Part shown: positions 54,785-64,000 of the stretch, one piece after another
Position numbering within the stretch: the first letter of the stretch is position 1
Layout: each line of letters begins with the position of its first letter
Source of the DNA: Drosophila persimilis
Taxonomy: Eukaryota > Arthropoda > Insecta > Diptera > Drosophilidae
DNA: 64,000 bases
Assembly: GCF_003286085.1 (NCBI RefSeq)
Contig: NW_020825294.1
Span: 15,460,501 to 15,524,500 of the forward strand
Direction: 5' to 3'
The notes under the pieces: model-generated
Told to the model about the DNA's origin: nothing
Databases searched by the model: none
Seen by the model: only the letters and a program-made list of their open reading frames with translations
Position numbers and translations under genes: made by a program

Positions 54785-55033
54785 GGAAGTGCAAATCAAT
54801 TGGACAATCCATTGCCTGGAACCTTGGTTGATGAACACATAACTAGAGCGCATATGTACGATTTCTTCTTAGTTTCTCAATTGGTGCGACAAGGTACAGT
54901 CAGTCCAACTCACTTCATCGTATTACAAGATGATGCTAAATATGGACCGGATATAATTCAAAAATTAAGCTATAAACTTTGTTTCCTATATTATAATTGG
55001 TCCGGAACTATTCGAATTCCGGCTTGTTGCATG
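54785..55033 (+). CDS. PIWI-domain exon of a Piwi/Aubergine-like Argonaute
   Basis: An 83-codon exon without stops, bounded by an acceptor (TTTTTTAG, ends 54784) and a donor (ATG|GTAAGT, 55034), in phase 0 at both sides. The peptide contains NPLPGTLVDEHITR, YDFFLVSQLVRQGTVSPTHF, LSYKLCFLYYNWSGTIRIP, the conserved last third of the PIWI domain of Piwi-clade proteins. The His in SPTH is the last residue of the catalytic D-E-D-H set. A Cys-Cys-Met ending replaces the usual CQ before the next exon. Role of the family: piRNA-guided silencing of transposons. No flanking PIWI exon is found; 55086-55140 may be a damaged last exon. It could be part of a real gene with transposon-filled introns or a stranded fragment. 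Confidence 0.82.
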
Positions 55034-55139
55034 GTAAGTTTTTTTGTTTAATCCGTACATTAAGTTAACTGTATCTTATATATAGGCAAAGTAATATTGA
55101 ATTGGCTGAATATTGGGATATCATGCCGGATTATATAGA

Positions 55140-56042
55140 GATATTAAGTCGGGTGCTTTAAGGTAGCCATCTTGGTGCCTTATTATTTAACCTGTTTATC
55201 AATGATCTTCCCCAAAGTTTTAGCTCATTCCCGAGTCCTAATGTATGCTGACGATTTCAAGCTATGTCTTTCCTATAGTGATCTGGTGTCCCCGTTATTT
55301 CTTCAATCGGATCTCGACGCTCTCAATAATTGGTGTATTATTAACGCTCTTCCTCTTAACATAACCAAATTTAACGTCATGACCGTCAAAACGCCCATCA
55401 CAACAAGCCTTTCCTTTTTGACTTTTTAATCAATATCATTTTCTTGCAACACCTGTACAAATTTAATGACGTGGTAATTAACTTTGTACCTCTTTTAGGT
55501 TTCAGTTCCCATATATCTGCTATTTCCAATAAAGCCAAATGGTTCTTGGTTTTATTAAAATCTTTTAATAAAACCAAGAACCATTTGGATTTATCTCAGG
55601 AATTTAATGACCGTTATACCACTAAACTACTTTATGTTTCTCTTGTCCGGGCCATCATGTACTGCGCCGCGGCTCTGTATGGACCCTTGCTTAAACTATT
55701 CACCCTATCCATCGATTCTTCTTCTCCGAACTTGCAAAATCTCTGAAAGTCACTCATATCTCCAACTCAGCATGGATTTATAATTCGGCTATCAACCACC
55801 ACGTATTTGTTAGAGTGGATTGCAGTGGATTGAGAAAATTAACTTGGTAGATGATCTTGGTTTTATATTAGACGCCAAGTAAAAGTTTTCTGAACACATT
55901 TCTATAAAGAGGTGGTCAAAGAAATATATAACAAAGACTCTTAACCTCGCCAGTTCGTTCGATCTTGGGATACGGCTCCTGTGTATGGTGCGTTCAGTAC
56001 AAAGTAAACCACGACCGTATATAATCAGTACAGAATAACTTT
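55140..56042 (+). pseudogene. CR1-clade RT fragment, left part
   Basis: Starts at GSHLGALLFNLFINDLP (in broken frame), then VLAHSRVLMYADDFKLCLSY with the YADD box, LQSDLDALNNWCIINALPLN, and GFSSHISAISNKAKWFLVLL to YTTKLLYVSLVRAIMY. A perfect 54-bp palindrome lies within it (55535-55588). A DINE-1 interrupts it at 56043, and the C-terminus resumes at 57106. Confidence 0.8.
55535..55588. repeat. Perfect 26-bp inverted repeat with 2-nt loop
   Basis: Left arm 55535-55560 (CCAAATGGTTCTTGGTTTTA...), loop TC at 55561-55562, right arm 55563-55588. No mismatch. It inserts about 13 codons into the CR1 RT relative to the other copies. Confidence 0.95.
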
Positions 56043-57105
56043 TTACACCCGATACTCAAAATGAGTATTGGGATATATTAGATTTGTGGTAAAAGTGGAT
56101 GTGTGTAACGTCCAGAAGGAATCGTTTCCGACCCCATAAAGTATATATATTCTTGATCAGCATCAATAGCAGAGTTGATTGAGCCATGTCTGTCTGTCCG
56201 TCTGTCTGTCCGTCCCCTTCAGCGCCTAGTGCTCAAAGACTATAAGAGCTAGAGCAAAGAAGTCTTGGATCCAGACTTCTGTGATATGTCACTGCTACAA
56301 AAATATTTCAAAACTTCGCCCCGCCCACTTCCGCCCCCACAAAGGGCGAAAATCTGTGGCATCCACAATTTCGACGATACGAAAAAACTAAAAACTCAGA
56401 ATCCTAGAAGATGACTATATCTTCTAGAGTGCAAAATCTGAACCAGATCGTATAATTATTATAGCCAGAATCAAGAAAACAATTTCATTCTTTCTCGCTC
56501 TGTCTCTCTCTAACACACAGGTTTCATGGTCGGTTTGGCCAATTGCAAAATATGAGTTCAAGGATCTCAGAACCTATAAGAGCCAGAGCAACAAAATTTG
56601 GTATCCACACTCCTGTGATATCGGACCTTGACCGTTTTGTGTCAAAATTTCGCCACACCCCCTTCCGCCCCCGCAAAGGACGAAAATCTGGGGCATCCAC
56701 AAATCTCAGAGACTATTAAGGCTAGAGTAACCAAATTTGGTAACCGCACTCCTGTTAGATCTCGCTATAAAACGTATATCTCAAAATTTCGCCCCACAAA
56801 AGACGAAAATCTGTTGCATCCACAATATTGCAGATGCGAGAAAACTAAAAACGCAGAGTCATAGACAATGACCATATCTATCCGGTTGCTGAATCTGGAT
56901 CTGGCCAAAAGGAAGAAATCAATTTACACTGGCTACGCAACGCCCGACGTCACGCTCAGACTGATTTTCTGTCTCTCTCGCACGCACTCTTTGTCGTGTC
57001 GTTTAATATTAGCGGCGTCTGCCGGAGGAGAGCCATACTGACTTAGTATCGGGTATAACTGTAGAGTTGCGGTGTCCGCAGCAACTCACAACGTCCCCCC
57101 TCGTT
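56043..57105 (+). mobile_element. DINE-1/INE-1, full length
   Basis: TACACCCGATACTCAAAATG start, short GTCY tract, three internal repeats, AGTATCGGGTATAACTGTAG, hairpin AGTTGCGGTGTCCGCAGCAACT and CCCCCCTCGTT end. The host CR1 reads on directly at both sides. Confidence 0.93.
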
Positions 57106-57658
57106 ATTTTTTGCTCTTCGGTGGCTTAGCTGGGATGTGGGTGCGAAAATGTCATCTTACTGTAGTAGTTTGCTATTAGTAAACCTTGGTGTGATTTTTG
57201 TGCACAACTTGACCAATGGTGACGTAGATAGCCCTCATCTGTTGTGCCGCATAAACTTCACGATTCCTATTAGATTCATTCATTCTTCCAATAATCTTCA
57301 TATATTCATTTATTTGCGTGTGGTTTCGTAGGGCATTTATGTGTAACGTGGAGGTACCGCGGCCGGTTAAAACGGGGGTGGGTGCGAAACTAAAACTTAG
57401 CTTAGATTGTGGATCTTCCGAGCGCTCGTGATCGATGTGGGACCGGAGTTCACGGTATTGGCACAGTGCGAGGCAATTGTCTGCTGCAGCCCTGAACAAC
57501 TTGAAACTATGTACCGTTGTCCCTACCACGTTGTAGATCGAATTATTCCTTTTAGGGTTCAAAGCTCGGATTATATTTCCCTCTACAAGATTATATCTAC
57601 CACTAATTCCCTTCCTCTTATTAAATTACTAATATTGACATGCGTCTATCGTAATTAG
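57106..57658 (+). pseudogene. CR1 RT C-terminus, split by a ~260-bp insert
   Basis: FALRWLSWDVGAKMSSYCSS, VIFVHNLTNGDVDSPHLL, RINFTIPIR match the end of CR1 copy A (FALRGLNWDAGVRLPSYSS..., GVIFMHNLIRGDIDSPDL). The last part is IIPFRVQSSDYISLYKIIST...LLILT (57540-57655). Between 57278 and 57540 lies foreign sequence with a minus-strand frame (HTQINEYMKIIGRMNESNR) of unknown origin. Confidence 0.75.
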
Positions 57659-58309
57659 TAATTGTAGTATAGTATTTATGTAATTAGTATTCTATCCGGT
57701 CCCGCATTACTAGGCATTACTTTCCTCTTCATCTTCCACTCTGTCTTTCTAATTACTCCGACCATGAATTTTTCCGTATCCTTTGGTACAATACCAATTA
57801 TCTACTGTACTGTATACATCTGCTGTAAATGTGTGTTTTTATGTAGGAAGCTGGGTTATATACCGTACATAATTGAGGTCCTGAACACATGGCGACAGCC
57901 TCTGATGATTGCGATGGAAGACGAGTGACAGGCAGTTGTGGTACTGTTTCTTATACTGACTTTATTCAACACACTTAATTCTATTTATAGGCAATAAAAC
58001 GTACAAAAAGTGCTATGTCTATAAGATCGTGGTAATTCCATTAATTAATTTGTTATTGGTATGAACTTAATCTACTTTTATTGTCAGCTGTGCAATTGTG
58101 CTGTGGCGTGAGGTGTTATTTTTAAATGGGTGAACTTTATTAATTCGATATCAGTGTCATATGCATTTCGTACTACTACTTATGTATGTATGTATATTTC
58201 TGCGACTGAACATATGTGATATACTTTAAACCGACTTATATTTCACCTTCCTTCGCTTTATTTTTTTCATTTTTTATTTTTTTATATTTATTGCTTATAT
58301 TATTTTACA
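57659..58309. other. AT-rich DNA, likely CR1 3' UTR and 5' UTR junction
   Basis: 650 bp between the end of one CR1 and the ORF1 of the next. No frame with a motif. Nothing further recognised. Confidence 0.35.
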
Positions 58310-58744
58310 ATGAGTTTCTGCTGGTTATGTCACAACACGGCCTACGCTAGCTGTGCGGATTTTGGTCATATTGGTGGTCGCGTTGTCAACTGGACTTGTT
58401 GCGACTGCAGGAATATTGAAGGTTACATGCGAATTTTCATGAGAAAAACTCATTCGGAACTCGCTGTTGTACACTCTGGAATCCGGATGCTGCAAGATAA
58501 GTTTATCTCCATGGAATCTCATTTTAAAAACCTTAAAGTTTTAGCTAAGTATCTAAAGAGAAAGAAGGTTAACTATAATGTGCCTTAAAATAATATCTAA
58601 AATTCGCTTGCAGTCCCGGATCCACCTGTTCCTCCAATGACCTTACCGGCGATGATCGATTATGGTGCTCTGACTCCGGCTACTGCATCTGCTGCCATTT
58701 TGAAGTCAATCGTAAAGGCAATATTTGTTTTCCGTCTTATACGA
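58310..58744 (+). pseudogene. CR1-clade ORF1 fragment with PHD-like zinc segment
   Basis: Starts MSFCWLCHNTAYASCADFGH and continues GRVVNWTCCDCRNIEGYMR: Cys and His spacing (CWLC, H, C, CCDC) like the PHD-type segment of CR1 ORF1 in copies A and B. A helical region follows. It is cut by a mariner element near 58745; the endonuclease resumes at about 59970. Confidence 0.65.
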
Positions 58745-59640
58745 GGGCTTTTATTTATATTTCGAGAATAGCTAATAAAAACCAAAACTTTTTAATGAAA
58801 ATGACTTTGTTGCTTTTCAAAATATTCCCCCCGATGATCAATACACTTTTGCATTCGTTCGAACCATTGCTAGCAGTTTTTCCCTTCCTCTTGAGACACC
58901 GCCAAAATATGGTTTTTAAACTCTTCAATGAGTCATCAATTCATCAATGAGTCATGATGGAGAATGATTCGTGTTCTAGCGGAACAATTGCGACATGACC
59001 CATTCTCCCAAAGAAACAGAAACATTTGCTTCAAAGTGCTTCGTGCTCGTACAGATTTCGTCGGATTTGGCTCATCTTGGAACACCCACACGATTGCTGT
59101 TTAGTTTTCGGCTCATACGCATATATACATGATTCATAACCTATCCCGATTTTATAAACGTCTTTTGAAGCACCACAGCCGAACTTTTTAAGCATTTTCT
59201 TACTCCAATCGGCGCGAGCCTTTTTTTGAACGATTGATATTGGGTATGGGTTATGGGGTAAGAAAAGAGAATAAATCTTTTTTACAACTAAGTGCTCATG
59301 CAAAATGCATGAAATGCAAAAAAATGATCTTGCACTATCAGTTCACGCACACCATCGATGTTTTGTGGCACAACTGATTTTGGACGAACGGACTAAGCTT
59401 AATCGACTAAACTAAGACCACGACTAAATTCTGCAAACCAGCGATAGCCTGTCGCTTTTGATAGTGCTTTCTTTCTCGCCATATAAAGAACTAAGTTCAT
59501 CGACACATTCTTGTTAGGATAAAATACACGTCGAAAGTTTTGAAAAATAATCCAACGAAAACCTCTCGAGAAATTTCCATTGTATTGCCAAATTGATTTT
59601 CTAACTGATTGTAAACAAAACAAAAACCAATTGTTCATAA
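58745..59640 (-). pseudogene. mariner transposase, heavily frameshifted
   Basis: Minus strand from 59640: SREVFVGLFFKTFDVYFI, then KATGYRWFAEFSRG (N-terminal helix-turn-helix linker), SIVQKKARADWSKKMLKKFG, KDVYKIGIGYESCIYAYEPK (the GDES catalytic box read here as GYES, so the first Asp is lost) and KTKQQSCG. The middle with the second and third Asp is mostly deleted; the C-terminal tail is read near 58860. It interrupts CR1 DNA, so it is younger than that copy. Confidence 0.8.
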
Positions 59641-59969
59641 AAACGTTGTACGTACATATGTGCTAAAAATGACAAAGTTTATTATGGCGCTGTCAGGTTT
59701 TAAGTATTGACATTAGTATTGCCAATTTCCGAAATATAAATAGCATCCCTCGTAACTGACGCTACAACGAAGGATCAAACATCTTTGTTCTAAATTTAAC
59801 GCTTCGCTTAATGACATTTGTGTGACCAAATTTACCTTTTTATACGAGCGAAATATCTCCTTAAAAATTCTCCTCCCTGACTCTTTGCTATCTAAATCTT
59901 GAACTTGAACCATTGATCGCCTGAGCATACGAGGACCTGCATAAAAATGCTAAAATTACTGACCCTGCT
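59641..59969. other. Unassigned, AT-rich
   Basis: Likely mariner terminal region and CR1 DNA between ORF1 and endonuclease. No motif seen. Confidence 0.3.
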
Positions 59970-60950
59970 ACTTAAATTTTTTTCTATTCACTATCAGAAC
60001 GTACGCAGTCTGTTAGGCAAATAGGGAGTCTTTTAACTTCGACGCCATCACTGTAACTGAAATCTGGCTTAACTGTTCTATCAGTGATCATTAAATTTTC
60101 ATTCAAAAGTATTATTTATAGAATGGACCGAACATCTTTTGCTGGTGGGGATCTGATTGCAGTCAAAAGGGACTTCTCATCTGAGTTATTCCCATTCAAT
60201 AATATCCATGGAATAGAATTTATTGCGATGACGCTAATCTGTTGCTACCCGATTTCCACAATGATTTCACCAATGGGCTAGCAGATGTCCCCTTGTCCAA
60301 ATTAAAGTTGTTAAAGATAATAGAGACAGATTTATGTTCGTTATTGATGCTTCTCTAGCAACTTTATTCAGAGCAAGCCCAATATCAACCAATTACCATC
60401 CAACTCTGTCTATATACCTTGAGTGTGTCCAATCTAGTGGTGCTGAGAGTACCATGGTACTTTCCGCATAAAGTCTTTAAGAAAACAAATTTTATTGATT
60501 TAAATCCTACAAAATTATTTTCGTTTGTTAACTCTAATCGTAAGTCTGTGCATTTCCTCCATCCCTTCATTATCAGAATAATGTAAATTCTTCTGCTGTC
60601 CGATATTGGAGTATTGTTCTTGTGTGTGGAGCCAGCAGTATTCTAATTTAAGTTGGGACTCTGGTAGACTCTTGCCACCTTACCGATCTAGACTAAATCT
60701 TATTGACCTAGTGTCGCTGCACCACCGCATAATATTTAATGGGCTAATGTTTTTGCAGAAGCTCCTCGGAGTCGAAGACTCTCAAACTCTATTGGGTCAG
60801 ATTGATTTACCCTGTAGACCTACTAGAACTTTTCGACCCATCCGGCTACCCATATATACATAGGTCAAACTACGCCCAGCTTTTGAACCTTTTAGGGTTG
60901 TGTGCGATAATATAACCCCCTTTGTCATACATTTTCTCCTGAACTATCGC
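59970..60950 (+). pseudogene. CR1 endonuclease and RT C-terminal scraps
   Basis: Plus strand: FHYQNVRSLLGK, then ITVTEIWLN and RMDRTSFAGGDLIAVKRDFS are the CR1 endonuclease signature (NVRSL, TETWLN, GGGxLIAV). The central RT is missing; 60606-60863 gives the C-terminal part (YCSCVWSQQYSNLSWDSGRL, PPYRSRLNLIDLVSLHHRII) and SNYAQLLNL. Same element as 58310-58744 with a mariner between. Confidence 0.7.
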
Positions 60951-62023
60951 TTAATATTTACAATCACCTAAACTTAACAAATTTGTTCCTTAAAAAATTC
61001 TGTTTTTCATACTCTCCTGTATTTAGCGTTAGTTCTTTTAGTATCTTAAACCATTATGAGAAGATAATTGTTAAGTATTTAAATAAAAACTCTACCCTTG
61101 GGGCAGGCATAATTCCCTCTTAGATTGAGGTCGGGGCTGTTACCTGGCTCATCTAAGGTCTTAATGCCCAATTCCGCCTTTAATCTGTTAATCTGTCGTT
61201 GAAAAATAGTCTAAACTAGATAGATGAATTTTTAAAGATAAAAAAATGTCAAAGAATCACTCGCTCTATGACAAGGTGCACGATCGACCTGAAACTTCTT
61301 CTTTCTAACTAACTAATTCCATACTGGCACAAACTTCACTGCGAATAAATTCTTTATACTTATTTGCATGCACGATACTCTTAATCATTAATCATTCAGT
61401 TTTATATTAAGCTATTCATCCCCATATCATAAAATGAGGCGATTGCCATACTGGTGGATCTCAATGAAAACAGCAAAACTTAGAGCCTTTTGAAAAAACA
61501 AAATTTGATCAGCCGCATGTCTATAAATTCAGAACACGAATCTGGCGAAAATGTATGTCATGTGGACACTGCCCCATAAATAATGTTATGATTTAAGGCA
61601 CATGCATATAATTTAAACATCAGAAATTGGTTAGCTGATGGTTTATTTTAAAATTTTCATTTTATCTAATAATTTACATTCTGTCCGTTTTTATTTGACA
61701 GTATTTAAATAATTAGGGACGTATGTACGTGCTCTGATAGTTTCTTATCCACGAGAGCTACCATCGGTTTTGGCTTCGCATTTTAAATGCACGTTCAAAC
61801 CACAAATGCTAGATACTAGTAGAAAGCATTAAAGCTCGCTCGACCCATTAAGCTTTTCCAACGGAGAGAGAGCATGCTCTTTGCATTCACTTGCAGTTGT
61901 TGGTAGTACGTTACCTCGGGTGCACGTATGTATAAAGAAGTAAGCGTTGTTTCTGAGTGTCGACAGTTGACGTTCGTCTTGTTGTTCCTTCCGAGTAAGA
62001 TTTTGGCTCATTTGATTTATTAT
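60951..62023. other. No gene recognised
   Basis: About 1.07 kb, mostly AT-rich. A block at 61820-62020 is more GC-balanced with GAGAGAGAGCATGCTCTTT and might be an LTR or promoter-like repeat, but has no partner in the window. Confidence 0.4.
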
Positions 62024-62393
62024 AACTCAAAATGAGTATAGATTTGTGGGGAAAATGGATGTGTGTAACGTCCAGAAGGAAGCATTTCCGACCCCATTAA
62101 GTATATATATTCCTGATTAGCATCAATAGTCGAGTCTATTGAGCCTGAGGCTGTTTGTCCGTCCCTATGAGTCCTGTGATATCAAACCTGCACAAATGTA
62201 TTTCAAAAATTCGCCCCACCCCCTTCCGTGCCACCAAAAGGACGAACATCAGTGGCACCCACAATATTGAAGATAAAAGAAAACTAAAAACGAACAATCA
62301 TAAAGAATGACCATATGTACCAGATTGCTGGTATCAGATCGGATTATTTTTATAGCCAAAAGAAACAAATTATTTTGCAGTAGCTACGCAGTG
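62024..62393 (+). mobile_element. DINE-1, cut by a non-LTR insertion
   Basis: Begins near ATAACTCAAAATGAGTATAG, with GTCCAGAAGGAAGCATTTCC, a minimal GTCC tract and one internal repeat. It stops in GCAGTAGCTACGCAGTG, where related copies continue CGCCCGACGTCACGCTC, so the non-LTR element next to it inserted here. Confidence 0.85.
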
Positions 62394-64000
62394 TAGGTTA
62401 GGTTAGGTTAGGTTAAAGCGGTAGCCGGGAGGGGGGGGGATAAGAGCCTCCCGCCCCCAAGCTCACTTGGACCTATAGACAGGTCCGTTGTGTTGCCGCA
62501 AGGGCATGTGCCCCTTCGCGTTGCCCGAACCGTGAGAGCATACTACTGCAGGTTAAGGGCAGTCCCATCCGGTGGCTTGGATGTATTTGGACAAGGTCCC
62601 TGGTTTGATTACGGATAGGTCCGAAATGTCCGTGAGGAAAGCGGCCCCGAGAATACGAAGACGACGATTTCCAAGGGCTGGGCAGTGGCAGAAGAAGTGG
62701 GGGACCGATTCCTCCTCCTCCTCGTCGCGACAACTCCTGCAGAAGTCGTTATGAGGGATTGACAGTCTAGAGGCGTGAGTGCCGATCTGCCAGTGTCCCG
62801 TAATGGCTCTAGTAACTGCAGAGCACTGTGCTCTGCTGAGTTTATACAGCTCTGCTGAGCGCTTCTTCGATCGATATGGCCATATCAATCTTGAGACTTT
62901 ACAGGAAACGGTTTGCTGCCATCTCCTATTGGCATTTTGCTCGAACAATTCGTGCGTTAGGAGCCTGCACGTAGCCAAAGGCATCGCTACTTGCTCCCTC
63001 TCCGATAGGAGAGGAATCGTAGTACCCTGCCTGGCTAGCTCGTCGGCGGCGTCATTCCCCTCGATGTCCCTGTGGCTGGGGACCCATATAAGGAAGAGAT
63101 CTAACTGCTCTGCGATCTCGTGCAGAGACCTGCGGCAGTCATTTACAGTCGCTGAGTTCGACGATATTGAGCCTAGAGCTTTGATAGCTGCTTGGCTGTC
63201 CGAGAAGACGCACACTAAGTGCGTATCTAGGAGTAGTTTGGAGACGATCGAAATGGCCTCCTTGATGGCTTCAACCTCCGCTTGGAACACACTACAGTGA
63301 TCCGGGAGCCTGAAGCACTGACTGATGTTCAGCTCGCTGCAGTAGACTCCGCCTCCTACGCGGCCGTCTAGCTTTGAGCCATCAGTGTAGAAGTGGACCG
63401 CATTAGCAGGCCCTGGTTCGCCCATCTCCCAGTCCTCCCTAGATGGGATTGATACCTGGAAGGGCGTCGAGAGGTGATCACTGGGGATACAGTAATCTGT
63501 CCTCTCTGGTAATTGCGGGAGTCTCATCAGGATTCCCGAGTGCCCAACCGCGGATGCTTTCCACAGTCTGGCTTCTCTCATTCGGAGGGCGGAAAGTGTT
63601 GCCACCTTCTTTCCCATGAGATCAACCGGGAGGAGGTCCAGCACAGTATCCAGGGCTTCCCCTGGAGTAGTGCGTAGCCCGCCGGTTATGCATAGTTCTG
63701 CCATGCGTTGAACTCTGCTGAGTTTATTGAGGCCTGTCCTTTTGTCCAAGGCTGGCCACCATACCACCACTCCATAGAGCATGATTGGTCGTATGATGGC
63801 GGTGTAGAGCCACCGAACTATATATGGGGTCATTCCCCATTTTAGTCCGATGGCTTTTCTGCAAGTATAGAGGGCCACTGTGGCCTTCTTTACTCTATCC
63901 TCTATGCTCAATTTCCAATCGAGCTTTCTATCGAGGATAAGGCCAAGATACTTGGCGTTGTTGCTGAAGACTAGCGTTTCCCCACATAGTCTTGGGGGAA
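62394..64000 (-). mobile_element. RNase H-type non-LTR retrotransposon (LOA/I-like), young, partial
   Basis: 3' end at 62394 with an (AACCT)4 tail on the minus strand, a 150-bp 3' UTR and an open ORF2 that runs off the window. It interrupts a DINE-1. The open frame over 1.4 kb contrasts with the decayed elements around it, which suggests a recent insertion. Confidence 0.85.
62553..63999 (-). CDS. ORF2 C-terminal part: RT end, RNase H and zinc knuckle
   Basis: Minus-strand frame open for about 480 codons from the window edge to a stop at 62553. RT thumb/connection: KYLGLILDRKLDWKLS and WLYTAIIRPIMLYGVVVWW. RNase H: HFYTDGSKLDGRVGGG (Asp), CSVFQAEVEAIKEAI (Glu), CVFSDSQAAIKALG (Asp) and IWVPSHRDIEGNDAADELAR (His/Asp), so all four active-site positions are kept. 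A CCHC knuckle follows: CRSCRDEEEEESVPHFFCHC. The endonuclease and RT palm lie beyond the window. The protein copies element RNA into DNA at the target site. Confidence 0.88.
   Translation of the reverse strand, partial: PPRLCGETLVFSNNAKYLGLILDRKLDWKLSIEDRVKKATVALYTCRKAIGLKWGMTPYIVRWLYTAIIRPIMLYGVVVWWPALDKRTGLNKLSRVQRMAELCITGGLRTTPGEALDTVLDLLPVDLMGKKVATLSALRMREARLWKASAVGHSGILMRLPQLPERTDYCIPSDHLSTPFQVSIPSREDWEMGEPGPANAVHFYTDGSKLDGRVGGGVYCSELNISQCFRLPDHCSVFQAEVEAIKEAISIVSKLLLDTHLVCVFSDSQAAIKALGSISSNSATVNDCRRSLHEIAEQLDLFLIWVPSHRDIEGNDAADELARQGTTIPLLSEREQVAMPLATCRLLTHELFEQNANRRWQQTVSCKVSRLIWPYRSKKRSAELYKLSRAQCSAVTRAITGHWQIGTHASRLSIPHNDFCRSCRDEEEEESVPHFFCHCPALGNRRLRILGAAFLTDISDLSVIKPGTLSKYIQATGWDCP

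Noticed and set aside
6778..56215. GTCC/GTCT runs as satellite DNA or a CRISPR-like array
   Set aside because: They occur at a fixed place in each DINE-1 element and have no spacers.
62394..62416. (TTAGG)n as an arthropod telomere repeat
   Set aside because: Only four units, located exactly at the 3' end of a non-LTR element whose ORF follows; simple-repeat tails are common in these elements and Drosophila does not use TTAGG telomeres.

Overview
This is eukaryotic, insect DNA, almost certainly from the genus Drosophila and from a transposon-dense, heterochromatin-like region. The genus call rests on ten or more DINE-1/INE-1 (Helentron-type) elements with the (GTCY)n tract and the core AGCCGAGTCGATTGAGCC, on BEL/Pao and Ty3/gypsy LTR elements, on CR1-type and RNase H-bearing non-LTR elements, and on Tc1, mariner and piggyBac transposons. 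I cannot name the species. Nearly every long reading frame belongs to a mobile element, and most are broken.

Layout. 1-2560: BEL/Pao fragments (copy 1 of a 1.4-kb segment repeated at 22174-23539), a solo-like LTR and a gypsy gag scrap. 3420-4060: BEL gag scrap. 4700-5580: Tc1-like transposase. 6200-10817: gypsy scrap, DINE-1, a CR1 copy without its endonuclease, DINE-1. 10818-25650: one host gypsy element (minus strand, SAP-domain Gag) split by two BEL/Pao insertions, 10913-16394 and 18801-24985. 26206-41215: a decayed plus-strand CR1 that received a DINE-1 and then a 10.6-kb BEL element (27240-37866, GTCTT target duplication). That BEL element itself holds an apparently intact piggyBac (27559-30326, TTAA duplication), a minus-strand CR1 and a minus-strand DINE-1. 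Its right end is tandemly duplicated (2969-bp unit, 35356-41293), with a junction that points to unequal exchange between two DINE-1 copies. 41216-46525: DINE-1 pieces and another BEL/Pao. 46973-51518: an LTR edge, an RNase H-type non-LTR fragment and a gypsy element. 51538-57658: DINE-1, RNase H-clade RT remnants, a single PIWI-domain exon (54785-55033), CR1 and DINE-1. 58310-60950: a CR1 with a mariner fossil inside. 62024-64000: a DINE-1 cut by a young RNase H-type non-LTR element that runs off the window.

The only non-transposon coding sequence I can recognise is the 83-codon exon of a Piwi/Aubergine-like Argonaute at 54785-55033, with good splice sites on both sides. The only complete-looking transposase gene is the two-exon piggyBac gene (664 codons after splicing). 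No cellular RNA genes, CRISPR arrays or bacterial features are seen. Insertion order can be read from the nesting, so the window works as a stratigraphic record of transposon activity and would be a plausible piRNA-producing locus; that last point is inference.
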